64,000 bases of DNA from positions 4,018,772 through 4,082,771 of the forward strand of contig CP007444.1 of the NCBI GenBank assembly GCA_000632805.1, read 5' to 3'. Under the pieces are notes generated by a model, which was not told the origin of the DNA, did no database searches, and saw only the letters and a program-made list of their open reading frames with translations. Position 1 is the stretch's first letter. The number at the start of each line of letters is the position of its first letter. A program made the position numbers and the translations under genes. The stretch comes from Dyella jiangningensis. GTDB lineage: Bacteria > Pseudomonadota > Gammaproteobacteria > Xanthomonadales > Rhodanobacteraceae. Below are positions 9,944 to 19,987 of the stretch, piece by piece.

Positions 9944-12900
9944 TCAATGGTTCGATGCGAGTGTCGCCGCCGCCGCATCCTGTGGATGGGCGATCGGTGC
10001 GGAATGAGAAACGTGGAAGGCGCGGCGCTCCCGCGCCAGCTGCTCGCTGAGCGACGGCTTGGCTGCCGCCTGCGCGTCGCGTGACGCGGCTGCCGGCGAT
10101 GCCTTGCCATGGCCGAGATCGACGACGACTTCGCGATAGACGCGATGCCCCTGTTGATCCTGCATGACCAGCAGCAGGTGCACTTCGCGCGGTGCCGCGC
10201 CATGCGACGGCCCACGGACCTGCAGCATGCCGGTGCCCGCGTCGTAGTGCAGCCACTCGGGAAGTGCCTGGCCATTCGCCTGTATCACGGCGACGACGCG
10301 CGCATTGGCGTCGAGCAGCGAGGCCAGCGCCACGGAGGCACGCTCACCATGCGCAGCCGTCGCGCGCACCGTGGTCGTCGGCACGTTGAAGGGCCGCGCG
10401 ATCGGTTCGGGCAGGGTCCACTCCACCGGAGGAACGTGCGTGGTTCCGACCAGTTCTCTTTCGTGGTGGCGCATGTCCGCCACGGCAAACGTGATGGTGT
10501 GGGTGGGCGGTAGCGCCAGGCCCAGCAACGGTACGTCGGCGAGCGCGTTCAGCACGACCGGTGAAAACAGCCCGGACATCGCGGCGCCCGCCTTCGAGCT
10601 GACCGTGATGTCGCCGGTCGACGCTGGCGTGGGCATGATCAGGCTTCCCGTGAAACCCGACACGACCGACACGGTGCGCGTGGCGACGGCGCTATCCAGG
10701 CTGCCGTCGTTGACCACAAAGGCAATCGTGCGTGTGCCCGCGGCCGCGGTGAGCGAGGTATCGGCGTACGACACGGTCGCCAACGCGGCCTGCCACTGCG
10801 CCACGGTGGCCGTGCCGCCGGTGGAACTCAGATGCAACACGCCGGTAGCGGCGTCGTACTCGCCGGTGATATTGCCCATCGTGGCGCCGTCATTGGCGAA
10901 ATGCAGCACGTCCTCGCCACCACGGAAGCCGCCGACGATCGACACGGTGGCGCGGGCCAGCGTGGCGCTGTCGCGATCGGACACCTTGATGCCCGGGTCG
11001 ATGGCGACCGGAGCCTTGTCCACGCCAATGCCGCCGAACGAGGCGGAACCGCTGGAAGTAACCACTACCGGCGTCTGGCTGGTGTCGGCGACGGTGACGG
11101 CGCGCGTGGCGACCATGCTGGTCTTGTCGCCGTCGTTGACGCTGAAGCTGATGGTGCGGGTGGCGTTGTCCGGCGTTACGGCGGTGTCGACATAGGTGAC
11201 CGACGCCAGTGCTGCCTGCCACTGCGCCACCGTCGCCGTGCCGCCCACCGAGCTGAGCGTCAGCACGCCGGTCGATGCGTCATACGTGCCGACGATGTTG
11301 CCCATCGTGGCGCCGTCATTGGTGAATGCCAGCACGTCTTCGCCCGCATGGAAGTGGCCGGTAATGGCGACGGCGGCGGAAACCAGCGTGGCGTTGTCGC
11401 GATCGGACAGCGCGATACCCGGGTCCACGGTCACCGGCATCGAGGTGGTGTTGTCGCCGGCGATGAAGGCGGCGCTGCCGCCGGAGGTGGTCACCACGGG
11501 CGTCTGGTCGGTGTCGGCCACCGTGATGGTTCGCGTGGCGGCCGTGCTGTTCTTCTGCCCGTCGTTGACGGTGAAGCTGATGGTGCGCGTGGCGTTGTCG
11601 GGCGTGACGGCGGTGTCGGTGTAGGTCACCGACGCCAGGGCCGCCTGCCACTGTGCCACCGTGGCCGAACCCCCGGCCGACGTCAGCGTGAGCACACCGG
11701 TGGATGCGTTGTACGCACCGGTGATGTTTCCCATGCTGGCGCCCGTGTTGATAAAGGCCAGCACGTCTTCGCCCGCGTGGAAGTGACCCGTGATGGCGAC
11801 GGTCGCCGACGCGAAGCCGGCGTTGTCGCGGTCGGACAACGCAATGCCGCCATCGACCACCACAGGTGTGGACGCTGCATTGTCGCCTGCCACGAACGCA
11901 GCGCTGCCGCCCGACGTGGTAACGATCGGCGTCTGGTCGGTGGCCGTCACGCTGACCGTGCGCAATGCGGGCACGCTCGTCCTGGTGCCATCGCTGACGT
12001 TGAACGTGATGGTGCGCGTGGCCGGGTTGGGCGACACGGCCGTATCGGTGTAGGTCACCGAATCAAGTGCGCTCTGCCATTGCGCGACCGTGGCGGCGCC
12101 CCCGGCCGAGGTCAGGGTAAGCGTGCCGGTGGCTGCGTTGTACGAGCCGACGATGTTGCCCATGCTGGCACCGTCATTGACGAAGGCGAGCACGTCCTGG
12201 CCGGCCTGGAAATTGCCGGTGATGGCGACGGTGGCGGACGCCAGCGTGCCGTTGTCGCGGTCTGACAGCGCCAGGCCCGGATCGATCCGCACCGGCGTCG
12301 ACACCGTGTTGTCGCCGGAAACGAACGAGGTCGAGCCGCCGCTGGTGACGACAACGGGTGTCTGGTCCACCGCCGTGACGGTGACCGTGCGCGTCGCGGT
12401 ATTGCTGGTAACGCCACCGCCGTCCACGACAGTGAAACTGACGGTGCGGGTGGCCGTCGTGGGCGTGATGTCGGTATCGGTGTAGGTCACCGAATCCAGC
12501 GCGCTCTGCCACTGAGCCAGCGTAGCGGTGCCACCCGCCGAGCTGAGCGTAAGTACGCCGGTTGCCGCGTTGTAGGAGCCAACGATGTTGCCCATGGTGG
12601 CGCCGTCATTGACGAAGCCGAGCACATCCTCGCCCGCGTGGAAGTTGCCGGTCAGCGCCACGGTGGCCGACGCCAGCGTGGCGGCGGCGCCATCGGTAAC
12701 AGTCAGCCCGGCGTCGATGGCCACCGGCGTCGAAGCAACGTTGTCGCCGGCGACGAACGCCGCGGAGCCGCTGTCCGTCGTGATCGTTGGTGGCCCGAGA
12801 ACGTCCACCGTGTCGGTGGCCGTCGCGCTCGTCTTGGCGCCATCGCTGGTGTTGAAGGAAATGGTGCGGTTGCCCGGCGTCGCCGACGAGGATGCCGAAA

Positions 12901-15900
12901 AGGTCACCGCGCTCAGCGCTTGGGTCCACTGGCTGGTGCTTGCCGTCGCGCCGGAGGAGGTCAGCGTCATCACACCCGTGGACGCATTGTACGAGCCGAC
13001 GATGTTGCCGAAAGTCGCCGAACTGGTGTTGATGAAGAAGAGCGTGTCGCCACTGTGGAAGCCGGCGCTGATCGAAACCGTAGCCGACGATTGCGTGGTG
13101 TCGTCCAGATCGCTGACCGAGATCCCACCATCGATGGTGACGGCGGACGTTCCGGCGACGTAGCGCGTCGAGCCGCCGGTGGTGGTGACGATGGGCGTCT
13201 GGTCGACATCGGTCACGGTCACCGTGCGCGTCGCCGTGTTGCTGGTGTAAGCACCCGCGTCTGTGGCGGCGAAGCTGATGGTACGGGTGGCGTTGTTCGG
13301 CGTAACCGCCGTATCGGTATAGGTCACCGATCGCAGTGCAGCCTGCCATTGGGCCAGCGTGGCGCTGGCACCCGCGGAGGTGAGCGTCAACACCCCGGTG
13401 GCCGCGTTATACGAGGCCGTGAGGTTGCCGTAGCTTGCCGAACTGGTGTTGGTGAATCCCAGCACATCCTCGCCCGCGCGGAAATTGCCGGTGATGGCAA
13501 TCGTGGCCGATGCCAGTGTGCCGCTGACACCATCGGTCAGCGTGATGCCCGAGTCGATGGTTACCGGCGTCGAGGCCGCGTTGTCTCCGGCCACGAACGC
13601 CGCGGAGCCGCTGTCCGTCGTGATCGTTGGCGGCCCGAGGACGTCCACCGTGTCCGTGGCCGTCGTGCTCGTCTTGGTGCCATCACTGGTATTGAAGGAA
13701 ATGGTGCGGCTGCCCGGCGTCGCCGACGAGGATGCCGAAAAGCTCACCGCGCCCAGCGCATGCGTCCACTGCGTGGTGCTTGCCGTCGCGCCCGAGGAGG
13801 TCAACGTCAGCACGCCCGTCGCGGAGTTGTACGAGCCGACGATGTTGCCGAAGGTGCTTGAGCTGGTATTGACGAAGGTGAGCGTGTCGCCACTGTGGAA
13901 GCCGGCACTGATCGAAACCGTGGCCGACGACTGCGTGGTGTTGTCCAGATCGCTGACCGAGATACCGCCATCGATGATGACGGCAGACGTGCCGCCCACG
14001 TAGTTGGTCGTGCCCCCGGTGGTGGTGACGATGGGCGTCTGGTCCGTATCGGTCACGGTGAGCGTGCGTGTCGCGCTGGCACTGGCGTTGCCGGCACCAT
14101 CTACGGCGCTGAAGCTGATCGTGCGGGTCGCGTTGTTCGGCGTGACAGCGGTATCGGTGTAGGTGACCGAACGCAGCGCACTCTGCCACTGCGCCAGCGT
14201 GGCGTTGGCGCCCGAGGACGTCAGCGTGAGCACGCCCGTGGACGCGTTGTAGCTGGCGACGATGTTGCCCATCGTCGCGCCGTCGTTGGTGAACGACAGC
14301 ACGTCTTCGCCGGCGTGGAAATTGCCCGAGATGACGACAGTGGCCGAGCCCAGCGTTGCGGCGCTGCCGTCCGTCACGGTCAGGCCGCTGTCGATGGCCA
14401 CGGGCGTCGACGTGATGTTGTCGCCGGCCACGAACGCAGCCGAGCCCGAATCCGTGGTGATCCTTGGCGGCGCCGTTACCATGACGGTATCGGTGGCGGC
14501 CGCGCTGGTCTTGGTACCGTCATTGGTCGCAAACGAGATCGTACGGTTGCCGTAGGTCGTGCTGGTGCTGGAGAACGTCACCGACGACAGCGCGCTGCTC
14601 CACTGCGCGTTGGTAGCCCCGCCGAAGGAGGAGAACGTCAATACGCCGGTGGCGCTGTTGTAGCTCGACGTGATGTCGCCCATCGTCGAGCCGTCGTTGA
14701 CGAAGGACAGCGTGTCGCCGCTGTGGAAACCCAAGGAGATCGATGCCGTCGCAGACGATTGCGTGGAATTGTCCAGGTCGCTTACCGAGACGACACCATC
14801 GATGACGACCGCGGAGGAGCCACCTACGTAACCTGTCGTCGCTTGCGTGGTGTGCACGATCGGCGTCTGATCCGTGTCGGTCACGGTGACCGTGCGCGTG
14901 GCAGTGGCACTGGCGTTGCCGCCGCCATCCACGGCGCTGAAGCTGATGGTGCGGGTGGTGCTGTTCGGCGTGACCCGGGTGTCGGTGTAGGTCACCGAAC
15001 GCAGCGCGCTTTGCCACTGGGCCAACGTGGCGTTGGCACCCGCCGAGGTCAGCGAGAGCACGCCCGTCGAGGCGTCATAGCTAGCCACGATGTTGCCCAT
15101 CGTCGCGCCGTCGTTGGTGAACGACAGCACGTCTTCGCCGGCGTGGAAATTGCCAGTGATGCCGACAGTGGCGGAACCCAGCGTTGCGGCGCTGCTGTCC
15201 GTCACGGTCAGGCCGCTGTCGATGGCCACGGGCGTCGACGTGGTGTTGTCGCCCGCCACGAACGCAGCCGAGCCTGAATCCGTAGTGATCACCAATGGCG
15301 TCTGCACATTGACGATATCCGTGGCGGCGGTGCTGGTCTTGGCACCATCACTGGTGGCGAATGAGATCGTTCGATTGCCGTACGTCGTGCTGGTGCTGGA
15401 GAACGTCACCGCCGACAACGCATTGGCCCATTGCGTGTCGGTGGCCGATGCAGACGATGAGGTGAGCGTGAGCACGCCGGTGCCCGCGTTATAGGACCCG
15501 ACGATGTTGCCGAACGTCGTCGAACTGGAATTGGTGAAAGACAGCGTGTCGCCGCTGTGGAACCCGCCACTGATCGATATCGCGCCGGACGACTGAGTCG
15601 TGTTGTCGCTGTCGCTGACCGTCACATGGCTGTCGACCGTCGTTGCGCTGGCACCGGTGTGATACGTGATGCTGCCGCTGCTGGTGGTGACAATCGGCGT
15701 CTGGTCGGTGTCGGCCACCGTGACGGCCTTGGTCACGATGTTGCCGCCCGTGTAGCCATCATTGGTGATGCTGAAACTAATGGTTCGCGTCGCAGTGTTT
15801 GGTGTGACGAACGTGTCGGTGTAGGTGCTGGCACGGAGGGCCGCTTGCCATTGCGCAATCGTCGCCGTACCACCCGCCGACGTCAGCGTCATGGTCCCTA

Positions 15901-17425
15901 GCGAGGCGTTGTACGTTGCTGAGATGTTGCCGTAGGTGGAGGCACTGGTGTTGACGAACGCGAGCACGTCCTCGCCAGTATGCAGATTTCCCGTGATTGA
16001 CACGGTCGCGCTGACAGCAGTTGAGGAGTTGCCGTCAGTCAGCGTGATGCCCGAATCGATCGCGACGGGCATGGAAGTCACGTTGTCGCCGGCCACGAAT
16101 GAAGTGCTGCCGCCTGTGGCGGTGAGCGTAGGGGGAGCCGAAGGAGCGATGTAGGTGAAGTTGTCCAGCGTGGGCGAAAGAAACGTGCCGTTACCACTGG
16201 ACTCTACGAGCCTCAAGCTCTTGACCTGCGAAAAGGCCGAATTATGAGAAAGGTCGACGTGGAACAGTGAGCTGCTGGCATTGGTTGAAATATCGAGAAC
16301 AGTGCTACCGATGACGCTTCCACTTGAGTCCAATGCCTGGACGGTTACTGCATTGCTAACGAAAATATCGATGTCAAAGCTCTGCACGGCCATCAGCGAC
16401 CCGTCTTGTCGCTGAATTGTCAACATCGACATCTGCGTGCCTTGAGTATTGACGATGAACTCGCCGCCTGCCCCGCTGTAAGGCAATGATCCGCTGACGA
16501 TCTGATATTCGACTGCCTGGTCACCCGTATAGATCAGCCCGTCGAGCGCAGTCGATACGACTGGCGTGCTGCCCGTGTCAAAGCCCACGTTGCCGTCATA
16601 GGTCTCCACATATACGCTCAGCACGCCGCCGTACTTCTGCTCCACTGCTTTCGTGAGAATCACCGGCGTACGGATAGCGCCGGCGGTGTACTCCAACGTC
16701 CAATCGCCACCAAGCGCCGCGGCGCCGGTGAGGTCGGTCGACGCAGCCACATTGAGGTGCGAGATCGACGCAATGTGCTGCACCAGCGCCTTGCCGTCCA
16801 CACTGGCGGCGACATCGCAGCCATAGATCAAGAAGTCTCCGCCCGGCTTCATCGCCGCCCCGATCTGCGCTAGCGCGGCGCTGTGCGATGCGAGGTCAAC
16901 CTCGTTCAACCAGGTGGAACCAGCCTGGATCTCGCCATCGGCACCATGCGACACCAGATGGATGGACTCCACACCCTGGTGCTGCTGCAGATACTGGGCC
17001 ATCTGCGCGAGACCATCGCTGTTCGCATCCAGCACGACGACCGCGGTGCCCTTCGGCAACCCCGACACCAGCTGCTGGTAGTTCGCCACGCTGGGATCGA
17101 CGAACACCACGGCGTGTGTCGCCGTGGCAGCGCCCGTGTCACGGCCCGCCTGATCCGCGCCGCGAACCCAGGTGGCCGAGCGCGATGACGTCCCGCCGTC
17201 GCGTTCCACGGCGATCGCGGTTTCCCTCGCGTGCGCGATGGCCCGCGTGCCGGCAACGTGCGTGTCCGCCTCTGCATGATGCTGCGTTCCTACCGCCGCC
17301 ACCGACGCGTCGTAGACGATGCGCGGCTCCAGCGCCATCAGCAGCGGCGCAGGCGTCACGGCGCGTTGGGTATCGCGCGAGTCGCGCGAGCCGAGACGCT
17401 TGAGGAATTCCAGGGCGATCTTCAT
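9944..17425 (-). CDS. Giant DUF4347 repeat protein, probable exported substrate
   Basis: 2493 residues and the first gene of the five-gene export operon. The N-terminus has an LEPR-type motif (LEPRIVYDAS, 32-41). A DUF4347 domain follows at about 104-265, with VSHG (His160) and YGCD (Cys203), which could form a caspase/clostripain-like His-Cys dyad (inference). After a lectin-like or jelly-roll stretch, 13 tandem repeats of about 140 residues run from about 16140 down to 10660. The C-terminus has a cadherin/He_PIG-like block (LPEWLHYDAGTG). No RTX nonapeptides and no Sec signal are visible. The start ATG 17425 has GGAGAC upstream. Adhesin or biofilm-matrix roles are typical guesses for such proteins. 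Function is not proven. Confidence 0.85.
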   Translation of the reverse strand: MKIALEFLKRLGSRDSRDTQRAVTPAPLLMALEPRIVYDASVAAVGTQHHAEADTHVAGTRAIAHARETAIAVERDGGTSSRSATWVRGADQAGRDTGAATATHAVVFVDPSVANYQQLVSGLPKGTAVVVLDANSDGLAQMAQYLQQHQGVESIHLVSHGADGEIQAGSTWLNEVDLASHSAALAQIGAAMKPGGDFLIYGCDVAASVDGKALVQHIASISHLNVAASTDLTGAAALGGDWTLEYTAGAIRTPVILTKAVEQKYGGVLSVYVETYDGNVGFDTGSTPVVSTALDGLIYTGDQAVEYQIVSGSLPYSGAGGEFIVNTQGTQMSMLTIQRQDGSLMAVQSFDIDIFVSNAVTVQALDSSGSVIGSTVLDISTNASSSLFHVDLSHNSAFSQVKSLRLVESSGNGTFLSPTLDNFTYIAPSAPPTLTATGGSTSFVAGDNVTSMPVAIDSGITLTDGNSSTAVSATVSITGNLHTGEDVLAFVNTSASTYGNISATYNASLGTMTLTSAGGTATIAQWQAALRASTYTDTFVTPNTATRTISFSITNDGYTGGNIVTKAVTVADTDQTPIVTTSSGSITYHTGASATTVDSHVTVSDSDNTTQSSGAISISGGFHSGDTLSFTNSSSTTFGNIVGSYNAGTGVLTLTSSSASATDTQWANALSAVTFSSTSTTYGNRTISFATSDGAKTSTAATDIVNVQTPLVITTDSGSAAFVAGDNTTSTPVAIDSGLTVTDSSAATLGSATVGITGNFHAGEDVLSFTNDGATMGNIVASYDASTGVLSLTSAGANATLAQWQSALRSVTYTDTRVTPNSTTRTISFSAVDGGGNASATATRTVTVTDTDQTPIVHTTQATTGYVGGSSAVVIDGVVSVSDLDNSTQSSATASISLGFHSGDTLSFVNDGSTMGDITSSYNSATGVLTFSSFGGATNAQWSSALSSVTFSSTSTTYGNRTISFATNDGTKTSAAATDTVMVTAPPRITTDSGSAAFVAGDNITSTPVAIDSGLTVTDGSAATLGSATVVISGNFHAGEDVLSFTNDGATMGNIVASYNASTGVLTLTSSGANATLAQWQSALRSVTYTDTAVTPNNATRTISFSAVDGAGNASASATRTLTVTDTDQTPIVTTTGGTTNYVGGTSAVIIDGGISVSDLDNTTQSSATVSISAGFHSGDTLTFVNTSSSTFGNIVGSYNSATGVLTLTSSGATASTTQWTHALGAVSFSASSSATPGSRTISFNTSDGTKTSTTATDTVDVLGPPTITTDSGSAAFVAGDNAASTPVTIDSGITLTDGVSGTLASATIAITGNFRAGEDVLGFTNTSSASYGNLTASYNAATGVLTLTSAGASATLAQWQAALRSVTYTDTAVTPNNATRTISFAATDAGAYTSNTATRTVTVTDVDQTPIVTTTGGSTRYVAGTSAVTIDGGISVSDLDDTTQSSATVSISAGFHSGDTLFFINTSSATFGNIVGSYNASTGVMTLTSSGATASTSQWTQALSAVTFSASSSATPGNRTISFNTSDGAKTSATATDTVDVLGPPTITTDSGSAAFVAGDNVASTPVAIDAGLTVTDGAAATLASATVALTGNFHAGEDVLGFVNDGATMGNIVGSYNAATGVLTLSSAGGTATLAQWQSALDSVTYTDTDITPTTATRTVSFTVVDGGGVTSNTATRTVTVTAVDQTPVVVTSGGSTSFVSGDNTVSTPVRIDPGLALSDRDNGTLASATVAITGNFQAGQDVLAFVNDGASMGNIVGSYNAATGTLTLTSAGGAATVAQWQSALDSVTYTDTAVSPNPATRTITFNVSDGTRTSVPALRTVSVTATDQTPIVTTSGGSAAFVAGDNAASTPVVVDGGIALSDRDNAGFASATVAITGHFHAGEDVLAFINTGASMGNITGAYNASTGVLTLTSAGGSATVAQWQAALASVTYTDTAVTPDNATRTISFTVNDGQKNSTAATRTITVADTDQTPVVTTSGGSAAFIAGDNTTSMPVTVDPGIALSDRDNATLVSAAVAITGHFHAGEDVLAFTNDGATMGNIVGTYDASTGVLTLSSVGGTATVAQWQAALASVTYVDTAVTPDNATRTISFSVNDGDKTSMVATRAVTVADTSQTPVVVTSSGSASFGGIGVDKAPVAIDPGIKVSDRDSATLARATVSIVGGFRGGEDVLHFANDGATMGNITGEYDAATGVLHLSSTGGTATVAQWQAALATVSYADTSLTAAAGTRTIAFVVNDGSLDSAVATRTVSVVSGFTGSLIMPTPASTGDITVSSKAGAAMSGLFSPVVLNALADVPLLGLALPPTHTITFAVADMRHHERELVGTTHVPPVEWTLPEPIARPFNVPTTTVRATAAHGERASVALASLLDANARVVAVIQANGQALPEWLHYDAGTGMLQVRGPSHGAAPREVHLLLVMQDQQGHRVYREVVVDLGHGKASPAAASRDAQAAAKPSLSEQLARERRAFHVSHSAPIAHPQDAAAATLASNH
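10660..16140 (-). repeat. Thirteen ~420-bp tandem coding repeats, partly alternating in two subtypes
   Basis: Within the DUF4347 gene a unit of about 420 bp (about 140 residues) recurs 13 times. Landmarks are GEDVL or GDTLS/F, MGNIV.SY, TGVLTLTS, AQWQ.AL and DTDQTP. Reading from the protein N-terminus, type A (SGSAAFVAGDN, TYTDT) alternates with type B (GTSAV, FHSGDTL, FSASSS) through unit 9. Units 10-13 are all type A. The larger AB unit is therefore about 840 bp. Confidence 0.85.
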
Positions 17426-18132
17426 GACGACGAGTCTCCAGCGCCAGGTCGCCGCGCGTGGCGCGCAGGCGTGGCTTTCTTTGGAAAAAGCAGCGGTGCG
17501 CTACCCGGAGAGGGGCAGCACGAATGACGGCACGGCAAAGGGATCTCGACGCGACGCGGGGGACGGGGCGCATGGCCATGCCGCCGGTTTCGTACGTCCG
17601 GCATCAACTGCAGGCCAACGGATGCAGCCTGCACTACATGCATTCGAACACGCGGCACATCTCCCCCTGATGTTCGCCGTGGCCTTGACGGCAGCCATGC
17701 GCGATGAATCCGATGCGAGATCGGAGGTCCTTGACGACGAGATTTCCCCTGCTACTGGCGCACTGCCGTGGATCAGGACCGCACACCGATGATGCAAGCC
17801 ATCACGCTGCAGCGCCTTCTTCCTTGGAGGGTTAGGACTGACTCGTCCGCAACGCTTCCGTCTGCCAGCTGGCGTGGGCTTTCAACCGACGAATCTACCC
17901 GACCGGCGATGACAGCACAATTAAGACTTCCGTCACAGAAAACGGATCGTGTCCGCGCAGCGACGCCACGGCGTCGAAAGAATTTCCGCGCAGGTCGGCT
18001 TTGGCGCCTGGAAACCAGCGGCTTCGAGGCCACCATGCAATTTCGCAATCGCTGAAATATGACCGGGCCTCTGTTTCGACCTCGCCGCCGGGTCTAGCCT
18101 GCGGGGGCGCTTTCGCCCATCAAGGACTCCCC
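17426..18132. other. Intergenic region between divergent genes
   Basis: About 700 bases separate the divergent DUF4347 operon (minus) and lipocalin gene (plus). Short open frames here have no ribosome sites or recognisable products. Promoters for both sides must lie here, but I see no clear -10/-35 pair or operator. Confidence 0.5.
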
Positions 18133-18693
18133 ATGTTGCTTCGCACTCGTTGTTTTGCATCCGGTTTGTTCGCACTGGCCCTTGTCGTGTCGATGGCCCA
18201 TGCGGGCCCGGCACAGGAAAAGCATCCATCGGGTGCCGCAGCCACCATGACCGAGGCTGCCAGTGTGCCGGCGTGGCTGGTTGGCACGTGGACGCTCGTG
18301 CGTTGCGACAATGTCTATCCGGATGGTCATCGCGTCGAGCTCTATGGGCCGCACCCGCAGGGCTTGTGGATGATCGACGCGAAAGGTCACTACCTGATGC
18401 ATATCGCGCGCGTGCAGCGCACGCCGTTCGCCAGCGGTGACAAGTCGAAGGGCACGGCCGATGAATATCGCGCGGCCTCGCTGGACAGCAACTCGCACTT
18501 CGGCAGCATCCACGTGGAAGACGGCCGCATCGTGACGCATATCGACCAGGCATCGTTCCCCAACTGGAACGGTCGTGACGGCAAGAGCAGCTTCACACGC
18601 GACGGCAACCAGCTCACCTACATCGTGGCCAAGCCGAGCAGCGGCTCGGGCGATGGCGCCCACGGCGAGGTGGTGTGGCAGCACGTCGACTGA
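18133..18693 (+). CDS. Lipocalin-like secreted protein
   Basis: 186 residues. A signal peptide (MLLRTRCFASGLFALALVVS...AHA, about 24 residues) is followed by a compact beta-rich domain. It opens with VPAWLVGTWTLVRCDN and contains GLWMIDAKGHYLMHI and FTRDGNQLTYIV. The opening WLVGTW and the later short strands match the lipocalin-like domain found in many bacterial periplasmic proteins of unknown ligand. ATG 18133 has AAGGA at good spacing; upstream in-frame codons read through the intergenic region and lack a signal peptide. Single gene; function unknown beyond the fold-level call. Confidence 0.75.
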   Translation: MLLRTRCFASGLFALALVVSMAHAGPAQEKHPSGAAATMTEAASVPAWLVGTWTLVRCDNVYPDGHRVELYGPHPQGLWMIDAKGHYLMHIARVQRTPFASGDKSKGTADEYRAASLDSNSHFGSIHVEDGRIVTHIDQASFPNWNGRDGKSSFTRDGNQLTYIVAKPSSGSGDGAHGEVVWQHVD

Positions 18694-18735
18694 GCAACGC
18701 GCTCGGGGCCTTGCCGTGGAGTGGCGCGATGCCGC

Positions 18736-19590
18736 TCAGGCGGCGGAAGGGCTCTTGAAGGCCGTCGCCAGCGTCTGCAACGCCTGGCGTGAACGCAGGT
18801 CGTTCAATGCGGAATACAGCACCACGTCCTGCGTCGGCAGATCAGGCAGGGACAGCGCCGAGCCCAGGTCCACCGTGCCGGCCGGCGCCGTACGGCTCGC
18901 CATCAAAGCGATGGCGAGGCCGGCGGCGGCGGCGGCGCCGACCACGGCCGCGCCCTTGCCCACGAACACTTCGGTCCAGGCGATGCCCGCCTGATCCAGG
19001 GCCTGCACCGCCGCACTGCGGATACTGCACGACTCGCCTTGCGTCGCCAGCGGCAACGGCTGCCCCGGCAGGGGCTCCCAGCCGGCCACGCCAATCCACG
19101 CGAAGCGCTCGGTGAACAGCGTTTCGCCGTCGTGGCGACGATGCGGTGGCTGCACCACCATCGCGGCGTCCAGCGTGCCCTCTTCGTATGCCTGCATGAC
19201 CTCGCGCGAACCGGCCACGCGCATCTCGATCACCAGGTTCGGGTCGTGCTCGCTCATGCGGCGAAGCAGTGACGGCAATTCGCTGCCGACGATCAGATGG
19301 CTGACACCGATGACCAGACGACGCTGTTCGACGAAGAACGAGGACACGGCGCGCTCGTGGGCGCCGATAAGCGAGCGCGCGGCTTCGAGAAACACGGCGC
19401 CATCGGCGGAAAGGCGCACCTGTCGCGGCGTGCGCTCAAGCAGGCGCCGGCCGAGATGCTCTTCCAGGCGGCGCAGCTTCAGGCTGATGGCGGACTGGGT
19501 GGTACCCATCGCCTGCGCTGCGCGCGTAAAACTCTGCAGATCGGCAACAAACACAAAAGCGTTGACGGCGTCGAGATCCAGAGCCTTCAT
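18736..19590 (-). CDS. LysR-family transcriptional regulator
   Basis: 284 residues. The winged helix-turn-helix occupies residues 1-60 (FVFVADLQSFTRAAQAMGTT, QSAISLKLRRLEEHLG, LLERTPRQVRLS). The effector-binding domain follows. I prefer ATG 19590 (MKALDLD) over GTG 19641: the extra 17 residues are basic and unlike the family start, and AGGA lies about 10 bases before the ATG. Neighbours (lipocalin-like protein, 51-residue membrane peptide) do not reveal the regulon. Confidence 0.9.
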   Translation of the reverse strand: MKALDLDAVNAFVFVADLQSFTRAAQAMGTTQSAISLKLRRLEEHLGRRLLERTPRQVRLSADGAVFLEAARSLIGAHERAVSSFFVEQRRLVIGVSHLIVGSELPSLLRRMSEHDPNLVIEMRVAGSREVMQAYEEGTLDAAMVVQPPHRRHDGETLFTERFAWIGVAGWEPLPGQPLPLATQGESCSIRSAAVQALDQAGIAWTEVFVGKGAAVVGAAAAAGLAIALMASRTAPAGTVDLGSALSLPDLPTQDVVLYSALNDLRSRQALQTLATAFKSPSAA

Positions 19591-19704
19591 CTTCCGGGGT
19601 CCTGCCTTGCGGTGGTTGCTGTTGCGTCGAAGCGGTATCACTCGAACGCACAGCGTACATGCGAGGGCCCGGAAGAGGACAGGGAAGGTGTTCCCTGCCC
19701 TTTC

Positions 19705-19860
19705 TTATCCGTTGATGCCCGCCGATGCGGCAGCACTCGTCTGGGTGGCGACGCTGGCCACGGAAGCCGGCGTGGTGGTGATCATGGCGCCGAAGGTCAG
19801 CACGCACACGGCGAAGCAGGCAACGTACAGGCTGTTCAGGATGAGGTTCTCGAATTTCAT
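19705..19860 (-). CDS. 51-residue single-span membrane peptide
   Basis: MKFENLILNSLYVACFAVCV begins a short protein with one hydrophobic helix (about residues 7-30) and a Ser/Ala/Thr-rich tail ending SAGING. GGAGAG sits 5 bases before ATG 19860, a strong ribosome site, which argues that this short frame is real. An in-frame extension to 19920 lacks such a site. I do not recognise a family. Three GTCC/GGAC palindromes lie 130-170 bases upstream. Confidence 0.6.
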   Translation of the reverse strand: MKFENLILNSLYVACFAVCVLTFGAMITTTPASVASVATQTSAAASAGING

Positions 19861-19987
19861 GACGGCTCTCCAGGTCGGTGGGTTTTGCTCTTGATGTAGA
19901 TAGAGCAATGGCCGTGCCAACCTCGCAGATGCCTGGAAAACCGCGCCACCAAGCCATTTTCACGCAAGCACGTTCGTCGCGTGCAGT

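Noticed and set aside
9944..10660. Type I (RTX) secretion signal in the giant protein
   Set aside because: No GGxGxDxxx repeats are present in the C-terminus.
10832..15277. Long plus-strand frames opposite the DUF4347 repeats
   Set aside because: They repeat with the 420-bp unit and have shadow composition.
10660..16140. CRISPR-like periodicity
   Set aside because: The period is about 420 bp and lies inside one reading frame; it is a protein repeat.
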